A stretch of DNA of 64,000 nucleotides from Malania oleifera (lineage: Eukaryota; Streptophyta; Magnoliopsida; Santalales; Ximeniaceae), in contig NC_080428.1 in assembly GCF_029873635.1 (NCBI RefSeq), forward strand, positions 66,061,101 through 66,125,100, written 5' to 3'. The translations under genes and the position numbers were made by a program. Positions 22,805 through 37,800 of the stretch are shown piece after piece; position 1 is the stretch's first letter, and each line of letters begins with the position of its first letter. A model generated the notes under the pieces. It was not told the origin of the DNA. It worked only from the letters and a program-made list of their open reading frames with translations, and made no database searches.

Positions 22805-25800
22805 TCAATTGGCTGGACCGCTTTGTTCACCAGTGTTTCCCCTCTGCCCGCTGCAACAATAGAAGTGTGGCAGCTTAACTCTTCCGCAACTCCTATAAAA
22901 TGAAGTAGGTTATGCAAAAGCATATATATTGTGGAAACATGGCCACAAATAGAATATGATCCATAAAAAAGGGTTAGTTGCTGGAGTCAGTTTACGAAAA
23001 GGAATTTAATATCCCTGATACAATTTTGAAAATAATTGCCATATTTGATTATACATCCATGGGTTCTGCTCGCTGCCCAGCTAGCTGGTCCAAGACTTGA
23101 TTTTGTGTGCTGTATGTGTGCATATGCAAGCATGATTGTGCTTGTGATTTGGTTATGGAATGCGTCACAGTTTTTTCTTTTTCTAAGGAGATGGACATTC
23201 CATGTTTGGACAGGCAAAAATATGAAATCATTCAATCCACATATACAAATTACAAACTATTTGCCCTAAGTAGTACTTCCTCTTGCTTTTCAAAGCATGT
23301 AAAATGAATCATCTACAAAAGGAAAAGGAATGCACAACGCATTAATTGCATAGTGTATTGGTCTTGGCACAACTCTAGTGTAAGTATTTTCCCCTTTGGC
23401 CTATTGGCCTCATGGTTCTGTCCTATAAAAGACACCTCACATAATTGGAGCATGGATCAACCTTATAGGCTAAAGATCTCCCTAATATACATCTAATGTA
23501 ATATTGTGATATGCTCTTCCATCCAATTTATGGCATCCTTCTCAATGTGACTCGCACCTCTGTGTATCTATCCACATGATAGTCCCCTTAGGGTGGCTCT
23601 GGTATCAAATGTTACAGTCTCAAAAGGCGTCTCACATATTTTTGAGTCCAAACCAACCTTATAAGCCAAGATATTCCTAGTCAACATCCAATACAAGACC
23701 ATGACACACAGCATGTAATGGATCATGTGAGATTATATAAGAGCACACACTATCCTTGTGAAGGAACTCTGCCATTTCTCTTAATTCTTTTTTTATTTTT
23801 GGGTTTGGAAAAGGAGGGTTTACAATGGTGCGAAGAATCTCCATAGATTTTTGTCTTCAAATGCCTCATACTGGACAACAGGACTGAATCAAATGTTGCC
23901 AGTCAAACAAAAGAAAATTCAAGGATGCTCCAGGCTAAAATGATAGTGGATTTACTCCAAAAGATGAACTTCTACTGTTACAGAAATCCTGAATTGCCCA
24001 AAACCATTCATAAATTCAATTGTCCAGCAAGAATTATTTTTTCCAGGATAGCAAACCAAAATTAAACATTATACAGAAAGGACAGAGACTAAACAGCATG
24101 CAAAAATGATTCAGACGTTCATCTAGTCACTGACAACGCCATCAAAAGAATTCAACAGACAATCAATTGACTACATTTTGATTTCCAAGTAAAGCATAAA
24201 CATGTTGTAATAAATTATTGATTGGCATACTTGCACCGGATTATCACTGGAACAGGTTTCAAAGCCTTTGGTCCATTTCTTATGCCTCTCTTGTGGGGAG
24301 AAACCTACATGATGGATAAATCTTTATTAGAATCCAGAGAAAATTCATGATTCATTTAAAATCTCTACAGTTTAAGCTGTATGCAACAATAAACACCCTT
24401 TGAAAAAAGAGGCTTTAAACTGATCTGAGTAATATAATAATCGATGACCAGCAGAAGGCAATTAATTATATTGCTTTATAGATGGTTGACACTTGACAGT
24501 GAAGAATAACATAGCAATGCCACAAACAAAATGATAAAGCAAAAATCATTACTTGTCAAATGAAGAAAGGAATATTAGCCAGCAAAAGAGAGAAGGGAAA
24601 CAATAAAGAAACAAATGCCCCACATAACGCAGAAAGGAAAATTTGAACTGAAGTTGTCAGTCACCATTCCTCAGAAGAAAAGACACTAAGTTGTACTGGT
24701 TTCACCGTACAATTTTATAATTTTTCCTTAGCATCCATCTTACATGCATGACCCAAGAATAACAATATAGTCATAGAACGGAAAGTATTGTAAGCACTCT
24801 AAGTCTTAGCTATAGGTAAATAAAGTTAAAAATAGTGTATGGCAATAATAAAAAATAATTATGGATTTAATCAATAATATTCTCAGAAGAATTTATAATA
24901 ATAATAATAATAATACATCATTATAATATAATCCTTCCTGTACAGGGTGCTCTACAACCCTCAAAGGGGAAACAAATCTCTATAATCCCACCCTTTAAAA
25001 AGTACCAAAAGCAACTCCAACCCCAGCCTCCCATTTAGGGCTGGGAGCCAAACCACTAGGCAACTGGTCAGATTTACTAATTATAATATTCTGTTATTTA
25101 TACATATAATATGTGTTAGTATGTCTAAATATAATAAAATTACCATAAAATTATATGTATAATCATATTATAGTCTTATACAAATATAACATAGTAATGC
25201 ACAAAAATATTCATTTTAATACTATCATATTATGTAAAATTCTAATAGGTTTATCAAAGTATGTGGGTTGAGGAATATTTCTTCTCATGTACAATACCTT
25301 TTTTTTTTGGATAACTAGGTGACTCCAGCCACCATTGCACCACTTTGGACGCTATGGTGCGGCACCAAACACCGGGGGGAGGGGGGTGAAAGCTACCCGT
25401 CCATTGACGCTCCCCTGGTAATTCACCGACGTAATGCCCCAAGGGTGAATCGAACCTGTGACCTTGGGGTCACCAAATTCACAAGTCACTCTTGTTTAGA
25501 AAGGTTTTTGTTTTGTAGTACACGTGGTTAATTTCCTAATCTTTCACCAGCCATTAATCTATATGGATGTCAGATATTTTCCCTAGATTGTTAGAGTCTA
25601 GCAAGGTTAAGTTGGATCTCATTCCCTTTCAGTTTGAAAATATGCGGCCTGATCATCATTCCTTTAACTCTTTAGTCAATAATACTTGAAGAGCACATTA
25701 TATAGGGATTGGGAAGGCTCTAAGTTTGTGAAAAGGATTGAGTGTCAAAGGGGTGTTGAAGAAGCAGAATATTTAAGTTTTGGGGGTATCAGGGCTAAGT

Positions 25801-28800
25801 AAACTAGCATTTTATATGAGCTTCAAATTTTGGATAGAAAAGAGGAAGAAAGAAAACTTTTGGATTGTGAAGCAGCTAAGCAGTTTCTTTGAAAAATGAG
25901 TTTGAGGAGGTGACTCGGTAGTGAGGAGTTGGAGATAGAAGACAATTCAAATTGGTTAGGAAGAGTGATAGCAATTCATTTTTTTTTTCATAGGTTAGCC
26001 AAAAGCAACACAGGACGAAACTTGATAGGGGAATTGGAACCCATGAAGGGGCGTGAGGTGATTTATGATCTTTTTTTATCAATAATAAGATCATGACATT
26101 TTCACATATTTTATTGAAGAGGATTTTTTTAGGCCTATGTTTGAGGGTTTGGAATGAAACCCTACTTCTAGTGCCTAGGTAACTTGGTTAGAAAGGACTT
26201 TTGAAGAGAATGAAGTGAGGGCTGTTGTGTTTGGGATGGAAAGCCATAAAGGGTCGGGGCCCTAGATGGTTTTAATATGGCTTTTTTATCAGGGTTGTTG
26301 TGATTAAGAAAGGAAATGATTTTTGAAGGCTCGAGTAACTTTAACGGTGTTTTGGGAAAAAAAAAGTATTAATTTGAATTTCGTTACTATGGTGGCTAAG
26401 AAGAGTCTGTCTATTAATGTTGCTGATCTAACCTTCCATTCTAGTAACTAGTGTGTATAAGATTACTGCAAAGGTTTTTGCAAGTTGAGTTGTCTGTTAG
26501 GAGATACTATTTCTCAAGCCCAGGATGCTAGCCTAGGAGCTAATGAGGTTGTTGAGGATATTCATTGGAGGAAAGAGAAATGGGCTATGCTTAAACTGGA
26601 GTTTGAAAAGTATTATGATCAGATTAGATGGATCTTTTTTAATAAGATCTTTGCCAAGAAGGGCTTTGATGAGAGGAGGTGAGTTGGATGAGGGGATGTA
26701 ATGCATCTTTTTTGGGCATCATGAAATATAAATGAGAACCCAAATCACAATCCAGGGCATCAAAGGGTGTTCTGCAAGGAGATGTGCCATCTCCGTTTCT
26801 GTTTGTTCTTGGTGTAGATGTCTTGAGTAAATGGTAGATAGGGCTGTGGCCAGTGGATAGAGGTTTTGTAAGAGGAATTGGAATGAGGAATAAAGGGGTT
26901 GTTACGACTCAAGAGACTAATTTTTTCTTAGGTGATCAGAGTGTCCTATTTCAATGTTCTAACTGTTTTTACATCTTTTTAGGGGGCTTCTTGTTTAGCC
27001 TTAATCCCAATTCTAATAGATCTTTGGAGTTGGCTTCTTAAAAGAGTGGTATATTAGAGAGGCCTTTGATGTTAAAGTGGCCTTTGACTTAAGTCCGTTG
27101 ATTTTCAGAATCCAGTATAAGAGAATGTTTCAAAGCATCTAGATGGGTGGAAGGGTTCTTTCTTTTCTTTAACGGTCATATCACCCTCTTTCATCCTAGA
27201 GTTATTTTTATATTTTTAGTATTCTAATAGTGGTAGCTCCTAAAATTCAGAAATTTTTATTGATTTCCTCTTTGGTTTGACTTGGGAAAGAGGGATCATT
27301 TGGTTATTTATAAGATTGTCAGGTCTAAGAAGGAAGAGAGTATTGAGTCTTGGTAAGTCTAAAAACACCGCTTTGATGGATAAGTGGCTTTGGCAGTTTC
27401 ACTCGGAAGAGAACTCGCTTTGGCACAACGTTATTAAAAGTAAATTTGGCATGACGATAAATGGGTGGGATGCAAATTAGGGAATAAGATGTTCTTTTGA
27501 GAGCCACTGGAGGTGTATTTCACAGATCCATTCTCTCTTTATCCCTTCTACCAAATTTATTGGGGTTAATGATTGTTCTCGTATTTGCTTTTGGGAAGAC
27601 ATTTGATTGGTGATTCTGCAATTTTCATTTCTTTTCCTGGTTTGTACAGCCATTCTTTGGGGCATGTTGAGTAATTGGGTAAAATGGAAGACCTAAAACC
27701 AATGAATTTATTTTTAGGCATATATATCATATGCTCCTAGCTTGTTACAAATGAATTTCACACGAGCACCTCCCAAGGCTTTAGTGAACAAATCAATAAA
27801 CTGAAACTCAGACTTCACATGAGAGATCGTAATGAGCTTCTATACAAATTTCTCTCAAATGAAGTGGCAATCAACTACAATGTGCTTTGACAGCTCATGG
27901 AAGACAAGGTTGGAGGCAATATGAATAGTAGCTCGATTATTACACATTAACTCCATAGGCTGAGAATGTAGAAAACCTATTCTTTCAACATGTTCTTTAT
28001 CCAAACAAGTTCATTTGTAGTGTGCGTCATAGCCCTATACTCTGACTCAACACTCGACCTGGCAACCACAATTTGTTTCTAACATTTCCAAGACACCAAA
28101 TTACCACCGACAAAGATACAATATCCAGTTATGGATCTTCAATCAGAAGGTGATTCGGCCCAATCTACATCTATATATCCCTAACTATGAGTGTAACACC
28201 AATCCTGATATAAGAGACCTTTTAGTTATCTTAAAATGCAACTTACTACATCCCAGTGACTTGTTCTCAGGAATCGAGCAACTAACTCACAACACTTGCT
28301 GCAAAGGATATATCTAGTCGAATGACTGTGAGATAATTCAACTTTCCAACAAGTCTCCAGTATCGACCTAGGTTAGGCAACAAATCACCTATATCTGGCA
28401 TTAACTTACTATTAGGATCCATGGATGTATCAATAGGTTTGGATCCCAACAGCCCCATCTCATCTAAAAGATCAAGAACATACTTCCTTTGTGACAAGAC
28501 AATTCCCGTATGAGATCTCAATACTACTATACCCATGAAGTACTTCAATGGTCCCAAGTCTTTGATCTGAAACTTACTCTGTAGAAAAGGCTTTAGGTCC
28601 TAGATGCCACAATCATCATGACCAGTGATCACAATGTCATCCACATATACAATAAGCAAAATAATGTCCAATGGAGTTTGAAGATAAAATACAAAGTGAT
28701 CTATTGCACACGGATGGAGGCCAAACTCAAGTACTACAACACTAAAACGGCCAAACCATGCTCTTGGAGATTGTTTTAATCCATACAATGACTTCTTGAG

Positions 28801-31800
28801 CCGACATACTAAGCCTGACTTCCCCCGAGCAACAAACTCAAGGGGTTGCTCCATATATACCTCCTCATGAAGATAACCATGTAGGAAAGCATTCTTCACA
28901 TCTAGCTGATGTAGAGGCCAACGAAAAGTGGTGGCTAAAGAAATGAACAAACGTACTAAGGCAAGTTTAGCAACCGGGGAGAATGTGTTTGAATAATCCA
29001 AACCATATGAATATGTAGGAGAATTTGGCAGAGATACTAGATTTAGATCTAGAAGGCAAGGCAGAGGAAGGGACTCGTCAAGGTCAACAGAACTCAAGGA
29101 ATCAGAGTAGTATGGTGTAGACTCAAAAAAGGTGACATCAGCAGAGAAAAAGAATCGATGTAAAGTAGAACTATAACATCGATATCCCTTTTGAGTATAG
29201 GAATAGCCCAGAAAAATACATTTGACAGCATAAGGATCCAACTTCTCCATTCCTAGAGATAACTAACGGACAATGGACACACGACCAATGAACCAAATAT
29301 ACGAGAAAGAGAGAACAAAGGAGCCTTAAGAAAGATAACATTATATGGGATTTTACCACCAAGGACAAAGGATGGCATTTTAGTGATGAGGGAGCAAACT
29401 GTGAGCACAGCATCACTCCAAAAGACTTTGGGAACATTCATTTGATACAACAGGGTATGAGTGTCTTCCAAAATATGTCTGTTTTTCTGCTCTGCAACTC
29501 CATTTTTTTGTGGAGTGTGAGCACAAGAGAACTGATGAATCATATCAGAGTTAGTCATATAAGTACTGAATTGGGTACTGAAGTACCCCTTAGCATTATC
29601 ACCATTAAGTATCCTAACTGGCATGTCAAATTGAATCTTTATTTGGGAACAAAAAGCACAAAAGATATCAAACAAATCGAAACGATCTTTCATTAAATAT
29701 AACCAAGTCATCCTAAAGTAGTCATCAACAAATGTAATTAAGTACCAAAACCCCGACTTTGATGTCACACAATTAGGACCCCAAATATCAAAATGGACAA
29801 GCATGAAAGAACTAACCACCAATTTATCGACTCGAGGAACAAAATGAACACGACGATGCTTGCCCAATTGAAAGGACCCACACTCAAGATTAGACACATA
29901 ACTCAATATAGGAGCTAGTTGTTTCAACTTGTCCAAGGACGGATGACCAAGTGACAATGGATTTAAAAAGGTGTAGCTGCGATTGTGCAGGCAATGGGTG
30001 GAGAAGGCGACTCGAAGTAGTGAAGTCAATGAGCCTCATGTTTTGTGCCAATTATCTTTCCCATCTTCAAATCCTAAATAATCACAGATTCAGGAAGGAA
30101 TGTGATGGAACAATTTAGTGACTTTGTAAGCTTACTAACTGACATATGATTGAAAGGAGATTTAGGAATGTATAAAGCAAAAGAAAGAAAGATGGAAGGA
30201 GTAGGATTACTGTTCCTATCCAGAAATATTGGACCCATCAGCAAAGGTAACTTGAGGGCAATTTTTAGGATATTGGAGATCAAAAAAGAAGTTGGTTGCA
30301 CCTACTATACGAAGGCAGCAGAATCAATAATCCAAGGACTAGTAAGAAGGATACCAGATGACAAGTAGACTGTAGGACTACCTTTCTGGGCAAAAGAAGC
30401 AATGTGATAAGATGCTTGTTGAAACAATTGATACTGTAAAAACCTTGAATACTCCTCCTCTGATATAGTCACAATACGCAGTTCACTCAAACAAGCAACT
30501 AACGAAGGAATCATACTTCTGGGATTTGCAAACACCATCCCAACATTCACAAACTCAAACCAATGATCATAAGATTAATTGCTGGAACAATTGGAACAAC
30601 CACAAACAAGGTGACCCACCATTAACAAGCCACAGATAAATTAGTACAAGGTTGCCATAGCACTAATAACCTCACACGCAGCCCCAAGAAAGCAACACTC
30701 TGCACTGGAACAATTGGAGAGGTGAACCACTGAAACTACCATGAACAAATTGCCAACAACCTCAGATGCAGCCCCAAGAAAGTAACACTGCCACAGCCTC
30801 ACACGAAAAAAAAAAAGCTTATGAGCACTGTCACTGCCCCAAGAAGGTCACCAATGACCGTTATTAACACCGAACAAAAATTAACGAATTACCATGAGTG
30901 CATTGTCACAACAAAAATAGGATTTTGAAGCAAAAACACACGCCTAACAGCTTAATATTTTGGTATATGGAAGGAATTAGAATAGTAAATAAAAAAAAAA
31001 AACAAATTACACAGAAAATCCCACTGTTTCAGACCCAATAAACTCATTAACAATTGATAAACAGCTCCACGAAGCATCAAACAACCATTCCTTGGGTGCC
31101 GCACTGCCACAGACAAGGTGAACAACTCACCAACAGATATAGCACTGCCACAGCCTCACAACTGAACATAAAAATGCTGCCATAGCTCCAAAAAAACTCA
31201 CAAAGAAGCCTTCACAAGCCTTGAAATGGAATGCTGCGAGTGAATAGTTGGAAAAGGTTGAACTTTTCAGCAAAAAAACTGACCTAACAGTTTGATAATA
31301 TAGTCTAGTGAAGAAATCAGAGCATGGCAGAGAAAAAAAAAGGTGGCCGAAAATTCACTCACTGCCGGCGCATGGGGTTGGCCCTGCTGGCATTTGGCTG
31401 GCACGTAGGGGCTCCTCCTGCAATGGGTTTTTGTGGGGTGAGTCGTCGAGGGGGTCTGTTTATGGGTTTACGGTTGGTTTTGTGAAATAATATGGGATGG
31501 AGGTGAATCTAGGAAGGACTGTTGTGGGAATGGTGTTTTCCAGCGACTGCTGAGAAGAGTAAGGTTTAGTTTGGATCAAGCACTGACACCATGTTGAGTA
31601 CTTGGGTAAAATGGAAGACCTAAAACCAATGATAGGTCTCTCCCTCTATTTATAATATATGTATGTACAACAGGAATGACCATAATACCCTAACTAACTC
31701 ACACTTATTAATAACAAAACTCTTAACACATAATAATAATAATGCTAAAAGACTAAATAACCATTAACAGTGCATAATGGAGCTATTTCTACCTTCATGA

Positions 31801-34800
31801 TCACTAATGGGTATAGTAGCTCTTAGGATTCCCATTTTCATAGGTCACTTAATATGATAGGGAGGTGGGGGAGCTCCTTTCTTTGTTGTTGTTAGAGGGC
31901 TGTCATCCTTTGAGCAGAAAGCACATTCAATCATGGGTTTCAAATTATTTTGAAGTTTAGTCTTGTAAATCTCTTTTCCAGCATTTGATTGGTGCTAACC
32001 TGCCTTTTGTTTATTCCAAGTATTTGTAAGGCTAAAATTCCCTCTAAGATTAAGGTTCTTATTTGGTCGATTGTTCTTAACTTCTTACTAGAGTTAAGAA
32101 CAACAATCTGTAGCATTAAGACGGTAGGAGGACTTCAAAAACTTATCTCTAGATATATGTACTTCATGTTTTAACACTTCAGATCAGAATCTGTTTCTAA
32201 TCTCTTCTTCTTCATCTTCTTCTTCTTTTGCATAGTTCTTTCTCATAGAAACTAAGTTGTTTGGTAATTTGGTTTATTTGGAGAGAAAACTTTTGTCCAG
32301 AATCAATGGAGGATTTTTTGGCCATTTCCTATAGAGGATTTGATAGGAGTAAACAAGGATTGCCTTTGTGGAGATGAAAGATTTTTCAATTTGGGGGCAA
32401 TTTGGTTGGAAGGGATATCTTCGAGAGGGAGAAGATGAGATGTCCTTAATTCTAGGATATGATTCATTATATGACTCGCTTTAGTCTTTTGATTCAAGGA
32501 GTTTGTTCATCAAATCTATAGCGAGATTGGCAAGATTTGTCATTTTGATTGTAGTATTTTATTTCTTATTTCTTTTCTTCAGAGGAGGATTTTCTCATAT
32601 TTTTTTGTACATTCTTTATTCTTTAATAAAATCTCTTCCGTTACAAAGAAGTTTAATTATGTTATCATATTTTAATATAATCATATTACATAATTATAAT
32701 ATAATAACATTATCTCCTCGATCTAGGAAAAGAAGCAAGACCTTGAGAAGATCCATGTTGGAGACTACTTAAGAAGAATTGGATGGATAATTGTTGGGTT
32801 TAATTTAATTAGTATAGTATTATGTGTGTTTTGGGGGCTTGTTTGTAATATTTGTGTAAAGTAGGGGTTTGTTTGTGATATTTGTAGTAGGGGTTTGTTT
32901 GTAATTCATGTAATTTTAGGGGTATGTGGGTAATTTTATGTGTTTAGGCTTTCTTATAAACAGCGTGTGAAAGCCATGATGTAGGCAGTTATTGATGAAT
33001 TTGAATTGGAATTGAACTAAAGTTCTCCCCTGGTATCTCCTCTCTCCTCCCTTCCCTTCCCTTCCCTTCCCTTCCTCTCTTCTATTCCTTCTAAATTCTC
33101 CCATGGCTGCAGAACCTTGATGCTGTCCCTGCATCACTCCTATTCTCAATATTACAATAATTTTAATTATAATCACAATAATGTGAAATATATTATGATA
33201 TGGCATAATATATCAACATAATACAATATTAGCCTATTATTGTATTATAATATAATATAAGTACACAGTATAAGTCCTTATTATAAGTGATTGAGAAATA
33301 CAGCGTCTGTTTCACATGCTAAGGGTGATCAGACTTCACTAAGCACCTTACTTCTCATGCTTTGATGCAACAAAAAAATATGGGAGTAGACACAGGAAGG
33401 GGAAGGTCCATAGCCCAAGTGCACTAACAAGGAAGTCCATTGCCCAAGCGCAACAGGCAGAGCTGGCCAATGTGAATGGACTAGAGATGGGTGGTCTAGC
33501 ACTGGCCAACTCAAGCTAAGGCATGTTTAACAAGAAAATTCCACTTGTTTTTATCATGTTCACAGTAGACGGCAAATTAACTAGATGTTATGATTGTCAT
33601 AACCAATTAGTCCAGTCCATGCAAAACCTTTGGCTGCAAAACAAACACACCAAGTACTTATTTAACTTGTACCAAAGGAGGCTAAACAGTACATCCTTTT
33701 GTGATGTTGTTACGCACAATGATTAGTTAGTTCTAAATATTCAACTTTTTTTATAAATTAATAAGAACACAAGTTAGTTAATGATATAACTTCAAACTTT
33801 GTTACAGATGATGTAAAAGTTTTAGTAGTAGCATTGTACATCTCCCATGGGATTCTAATTTCTAAATAACAAACATTTTATCATAATTGTAAAATATTAC
33901 TTGAAATAGGGAATTTAAAAAAATTAAAAATATATATACAAAGGTAACTACTCAGGAAATTACCAGAGAAACAGTCAAAGAATTCAATTTTTCAGCCAAA
34001 CTATCAAAATTGTAACTAGCTTCTTTCATACTTCAAAAACTTGCAAAATCTATAATCTATCAGACAACACCCCATGGATCTTGCTTTCAGACTAAAAATT
34101 CTTAATTCATATTAAATCCACAGAAGCATTTTCTTTAGTAGGCATTGTGCTACCTAACCCACCCCTCTATCCCCCTTCCAACATTTCAACTACAGGAGTC
34201 CCATAGGCAGGACTCTTGAACCAATCTACTTATAAGAAAAGTTTTATCTTCTAAGCATCAGAAATCTTCCTACTCAAGTGTTCCTACAACTAGGAAACAA
34301 ATAAAGAAACCCAATAGTTTAAAAACTAGACATAAGGAGTGAGGTAAACAGGAAATAAAGAGGTATTGATTGTTGGTCCCAAGGTTTCATAAACTTGGTT
34401 TTGATGATAACAAAATTTGGACTAATGGCTCTGTTTTAAAGTTCTGTTTCAACAGGTTTCAAGCCATTATAAGTGGAGAAGTTGAGACAGCTTGAAGATT
34501 TGCTCAAGTTGTATTGTATATTTGTTCAGTTGTACTATTGTTTCTCTTAGTTGTATTCTCCATGTTGTAACCTGTAAACTTCTGAGAATACGCAGATCAT
34601 TGCACAAAAGAATTTAAACTAGAAAAAATTCACAGAAAAGAGGATTGTTTGGGGCTGTGGCTGTCAACCAGCAATTGACTAGCCTAGGCAGAATACCCAG
34701 GTGGTTGAATGCCTGGCAGGTCAACAGACCTATGCAGAAAGCTCGAGCAGTCAACTGGCCCCAAAGAACGATCAACCGTTCTTACTTTTCAGAGACTCCA

Positions 34801-37800
34801 AGGATCAATTTGTTCTAATGTCTAATGCCCAGTCGACTGGCCTCTGAGATAGGTCGATTTATTTGAGCAAAGAACTAACTCTAACAGGCAAAAAACAGCT
34901 AGCTTGACTCCAAACTCTATATAAATATGCCCTCTAAAGTCTATGAAACATGAGAAAAGCTTTCTATATTGAATTTCCGAGTGCTCAAAACTCTCTCCTC
35001 TCTCATTTAATCTCTTCGTGCTTTAACTTGCTCCTTTTGTGCTCTCTCTTAAAAATCACTCTTAACCATTGCTTATTCTTTGAGAGTTATCAAGCTTGTG
35101 CTATCATTAGTATATCCATCCTCGTTGGGATAATTTCTATTGTAACCAAATCTTGTAATCGATGTCCAAGGCAAGGGGTGTACTTAGTGACCTTGCCTCT
35201 GTTAAAGCAAGGGGATTAGTGGAACCTCAAAGTAGTTGCCCTTGAGAGAATGGACGCAGCCGGAGATGAACTACTATAAACAGCATTTGCATCTTTGTTC
35301 CCTACTCTCTTTATTTAATTGCTTCAAATAATTTGTGTGGTTTGCTTGTATTGCTTGAACTTGTTTTAACTTTGGTAATCAAGAAATTTCCCCCCCCCCC
35401 CCCCAACCTCTTAGGTTGCCACTTGAGCCAACATTGATACCTAAAGCATATGCCCACAAGGTTGCCACTTGAGCCAACATTGATACCTACGAGCATATGC
35501 CTGCACACATAAGAGTGAGGCCATAAAAGGGCACATTCAAATGATAACCATAAGTATATCTTTTTTCTTTTTTTCTTTTTGGGATAACAAACATATATTA
35601 ATAGAGAACAAGAAAAGTACAATAAGAGGAGAACAAGATGTCCTACAAAGAGCAAATGGAAAAAACCAGAAAACTACAATAATGCTGCCCTCCAATTCAT
35701 AACAAGATTGGGCAGCAACAAACCAAAATAAAAAACAAAAAATGGGCCAAGAAAGAAACCTAGAGAACATTGCTCTATTCCACAACAAACTAGGGGAGGT
35801 TCTATGATCCTTGAAAATTCTTGCATTTCTCTCGATCCAAACATTCCACAAATAGCAAACAGCACACTGCGCTGTAAAGCTGCTCCCTTCCTACTCTAGC
35901 TGAAACCCCAATATCTCACAAGAAAATAATCGCCCACAGTCAAGGTTGCACCCAAGCTTCAGCAAAACAAAGTGCAACCTCTTATGCACATATAACACAT
36001 AAAGCATGACATCATCCAAATTCCAAAAAATTTCTGCCTCACACATCTTTCGAAGCCACATTTCAGTTAAAACTAGTTTTGAGATGGAAGATTGATATGT
36101 GATTCACTTGTGTGAGAAAATGATTCTCCAGAAGCATGATCCATCCACCCAAAGAAAACAAATACAATTACCAAGTAGAAGAATGAACTGAATCTCAACG
36201 AGTAATAATAAATTAACAAGGTGTACCAAGCTTCTTATGGTCAGCACCCAGCTGACATTGCAAAATCAGTCGCATGATTCTTACAAATCTATTCAAAATC
36301 ATCCTCAAATAATTCCTGCATATTACAAAACCAACTAGACGAATCCCCAGATCATGTTCCAATGTTCCCCAGGCTAAGATTTGTTTTTGAAAAAGAAGAT
36401 GGTTCATTAAAGGAGGACAACGTTGGATTAATGGTAAGGTTGCCCCTTTGTGACCTGTTGCTCAGGGGTTTGAGTCCAAGGAAACAGCCTCTCAACATAA
36501 AAACATGGGTAAGGTTGTGTAAACTGTGAATACCCTCCCCCTACCCTCACAAAGCAAGGAGCCTTTGTGACCCGGGGATGCCCTTTTTTCATTGAAGGAG
36601 AAAGAATGTACAAAAACAGAATTAGAAATCCTTCAATTGAGAGAGTACAAAAAAAAAATATTAAAAGACAATCAAAATACACAGCCTGCCAATCTTACTA
36701 TGAGAAGCAACACCCCTTCACAGAAGCCCCAAGCCAACCCAAATAATGGATCCTGACCCTGAGCAAATAACACTTCATCCTACTCCCCCGTAAGAACAAG
36801 TGTGAACCTACAAAACCACAAAAATCCCACATCTCAGTAAAGCTGAGCCATCTCAACTCCTTCCTAAACTTGTAAAAGAAACAGCCAACAACTTCACTGA
36901 CTCCAAATATACCAAGTCCTCTTCAAACAAACCAAAGAACATGTTCCACCCTCCAAGGGAACGAGCAACACCAAAAAAAAAAAAAAGGAGACAATAAAAT
37001 AAGATGAGCAACGGAGTCTAAACCATCAAAACGTAAAGAATACACATCTAGAGATAAAGCCTTAAAATAGAAGCCTCGTACTCTGCAATAGATTGAAGGT
37101 GTCAACTCAATTAAGATAAGCAACAAAATAAAAGCCTTGATCTTCGATGGCAAACTTTGGCCTTCCAAATACTATGATGATGCAAGAAGGACATGCTAGC
37201 ATGAATCGAATGCGCAAAAAAAGAATTAACAAGATTAAACTCCTAAATAATCTAAAACCCACAATCATATGTCCCTTGTTAGAAAGACAACAACTCTTCA
37301 ACAGCAACAAAAAAGAGAGCTCCTAAACCTCTTTATCATCAAGTGACCTACCAAAATGGAAATTCCAAGAGATACAATACCCATTACAGATCAAAAAAAG
37401 GAAGATATGACTTCATCCATTATACACTAATAAAAGACAATACAAACAGGGAAAGGAAATTTGAAAAAAAAATGAAATATTCAACCAAATATCTTCCCAA
37501 AGGCAAATACATCTATAAAAAATACACCTCCAAGGACTCTCAAAAAGAACACCGTATTCCATTTAGCATCCCATCTATTTTTTACCAGTATGCAGACGTG
37601 CTTATAATGACTTTGTGCCAAACAAATCTTCCAAAAGGGAAACCTGCCAAAGCTATTTACCCATTAAAGTGGTGTTTCTAGACACCAACTTACCACGACT
37701 GAAAACCCCCTTCCTCCTTAGAGATACAAACAACCTCCCAATTAACCAATTGATCCCTCTTCTCTTGAACAAACCAGCGGAAATCTCCCAAGATCCTCTC

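Larger units (their letters stand above)
27665..31769 (-). mobile_element. Ty1/Copia retrotransposon inserted in the LINE, inside bL32m intron 1
   Basis: The 5' LTR (31592-31769) begins TGTTGAGTACTTGGG and ends ACCATTAACA on the plus strand. It is followed inward by the primer-binding site TGGTGTCAGTGCTTG (minus strand). The 3' LTR survives only as about 39 bp at 27665-27703. Flanks are GGGCA (27660-27664) and GTGCA (31770-31774), a target duplication with one mismatch. The LINE reading is continuous once the element is removed. The polyprotein is complete in domain order but broken, and the polypurine tract and most of the 3' LTR are deleted. Confidence 0.85.
25560..32647 (+). mobile_element. 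L1-type LINE relic, 5'-truncated, split by a Copia
   Basis: The pieces are 25560-27664 and 31775-32647. Translated fragments follow LINE order: an endonuclease tail ([20 protein letters not shown]), a linker ([19 protein letters not shown]), then the reverse transcriptase motifs [32 protein letters not shown] with [13 protein letters not shown], and [10 protein letters not shown] for the QGDPLSPFLF motif. The C-terminal part has [13 protein letters not shown] and, after the Copia, [18 protein letters not shown] (zf-RVT region). The 3' end has the 'tttaataaaatctcttccg' tail typical of plant L1. It contains many stops and frameshifts. It is antisense to the host gene. Confidence 0.85.
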
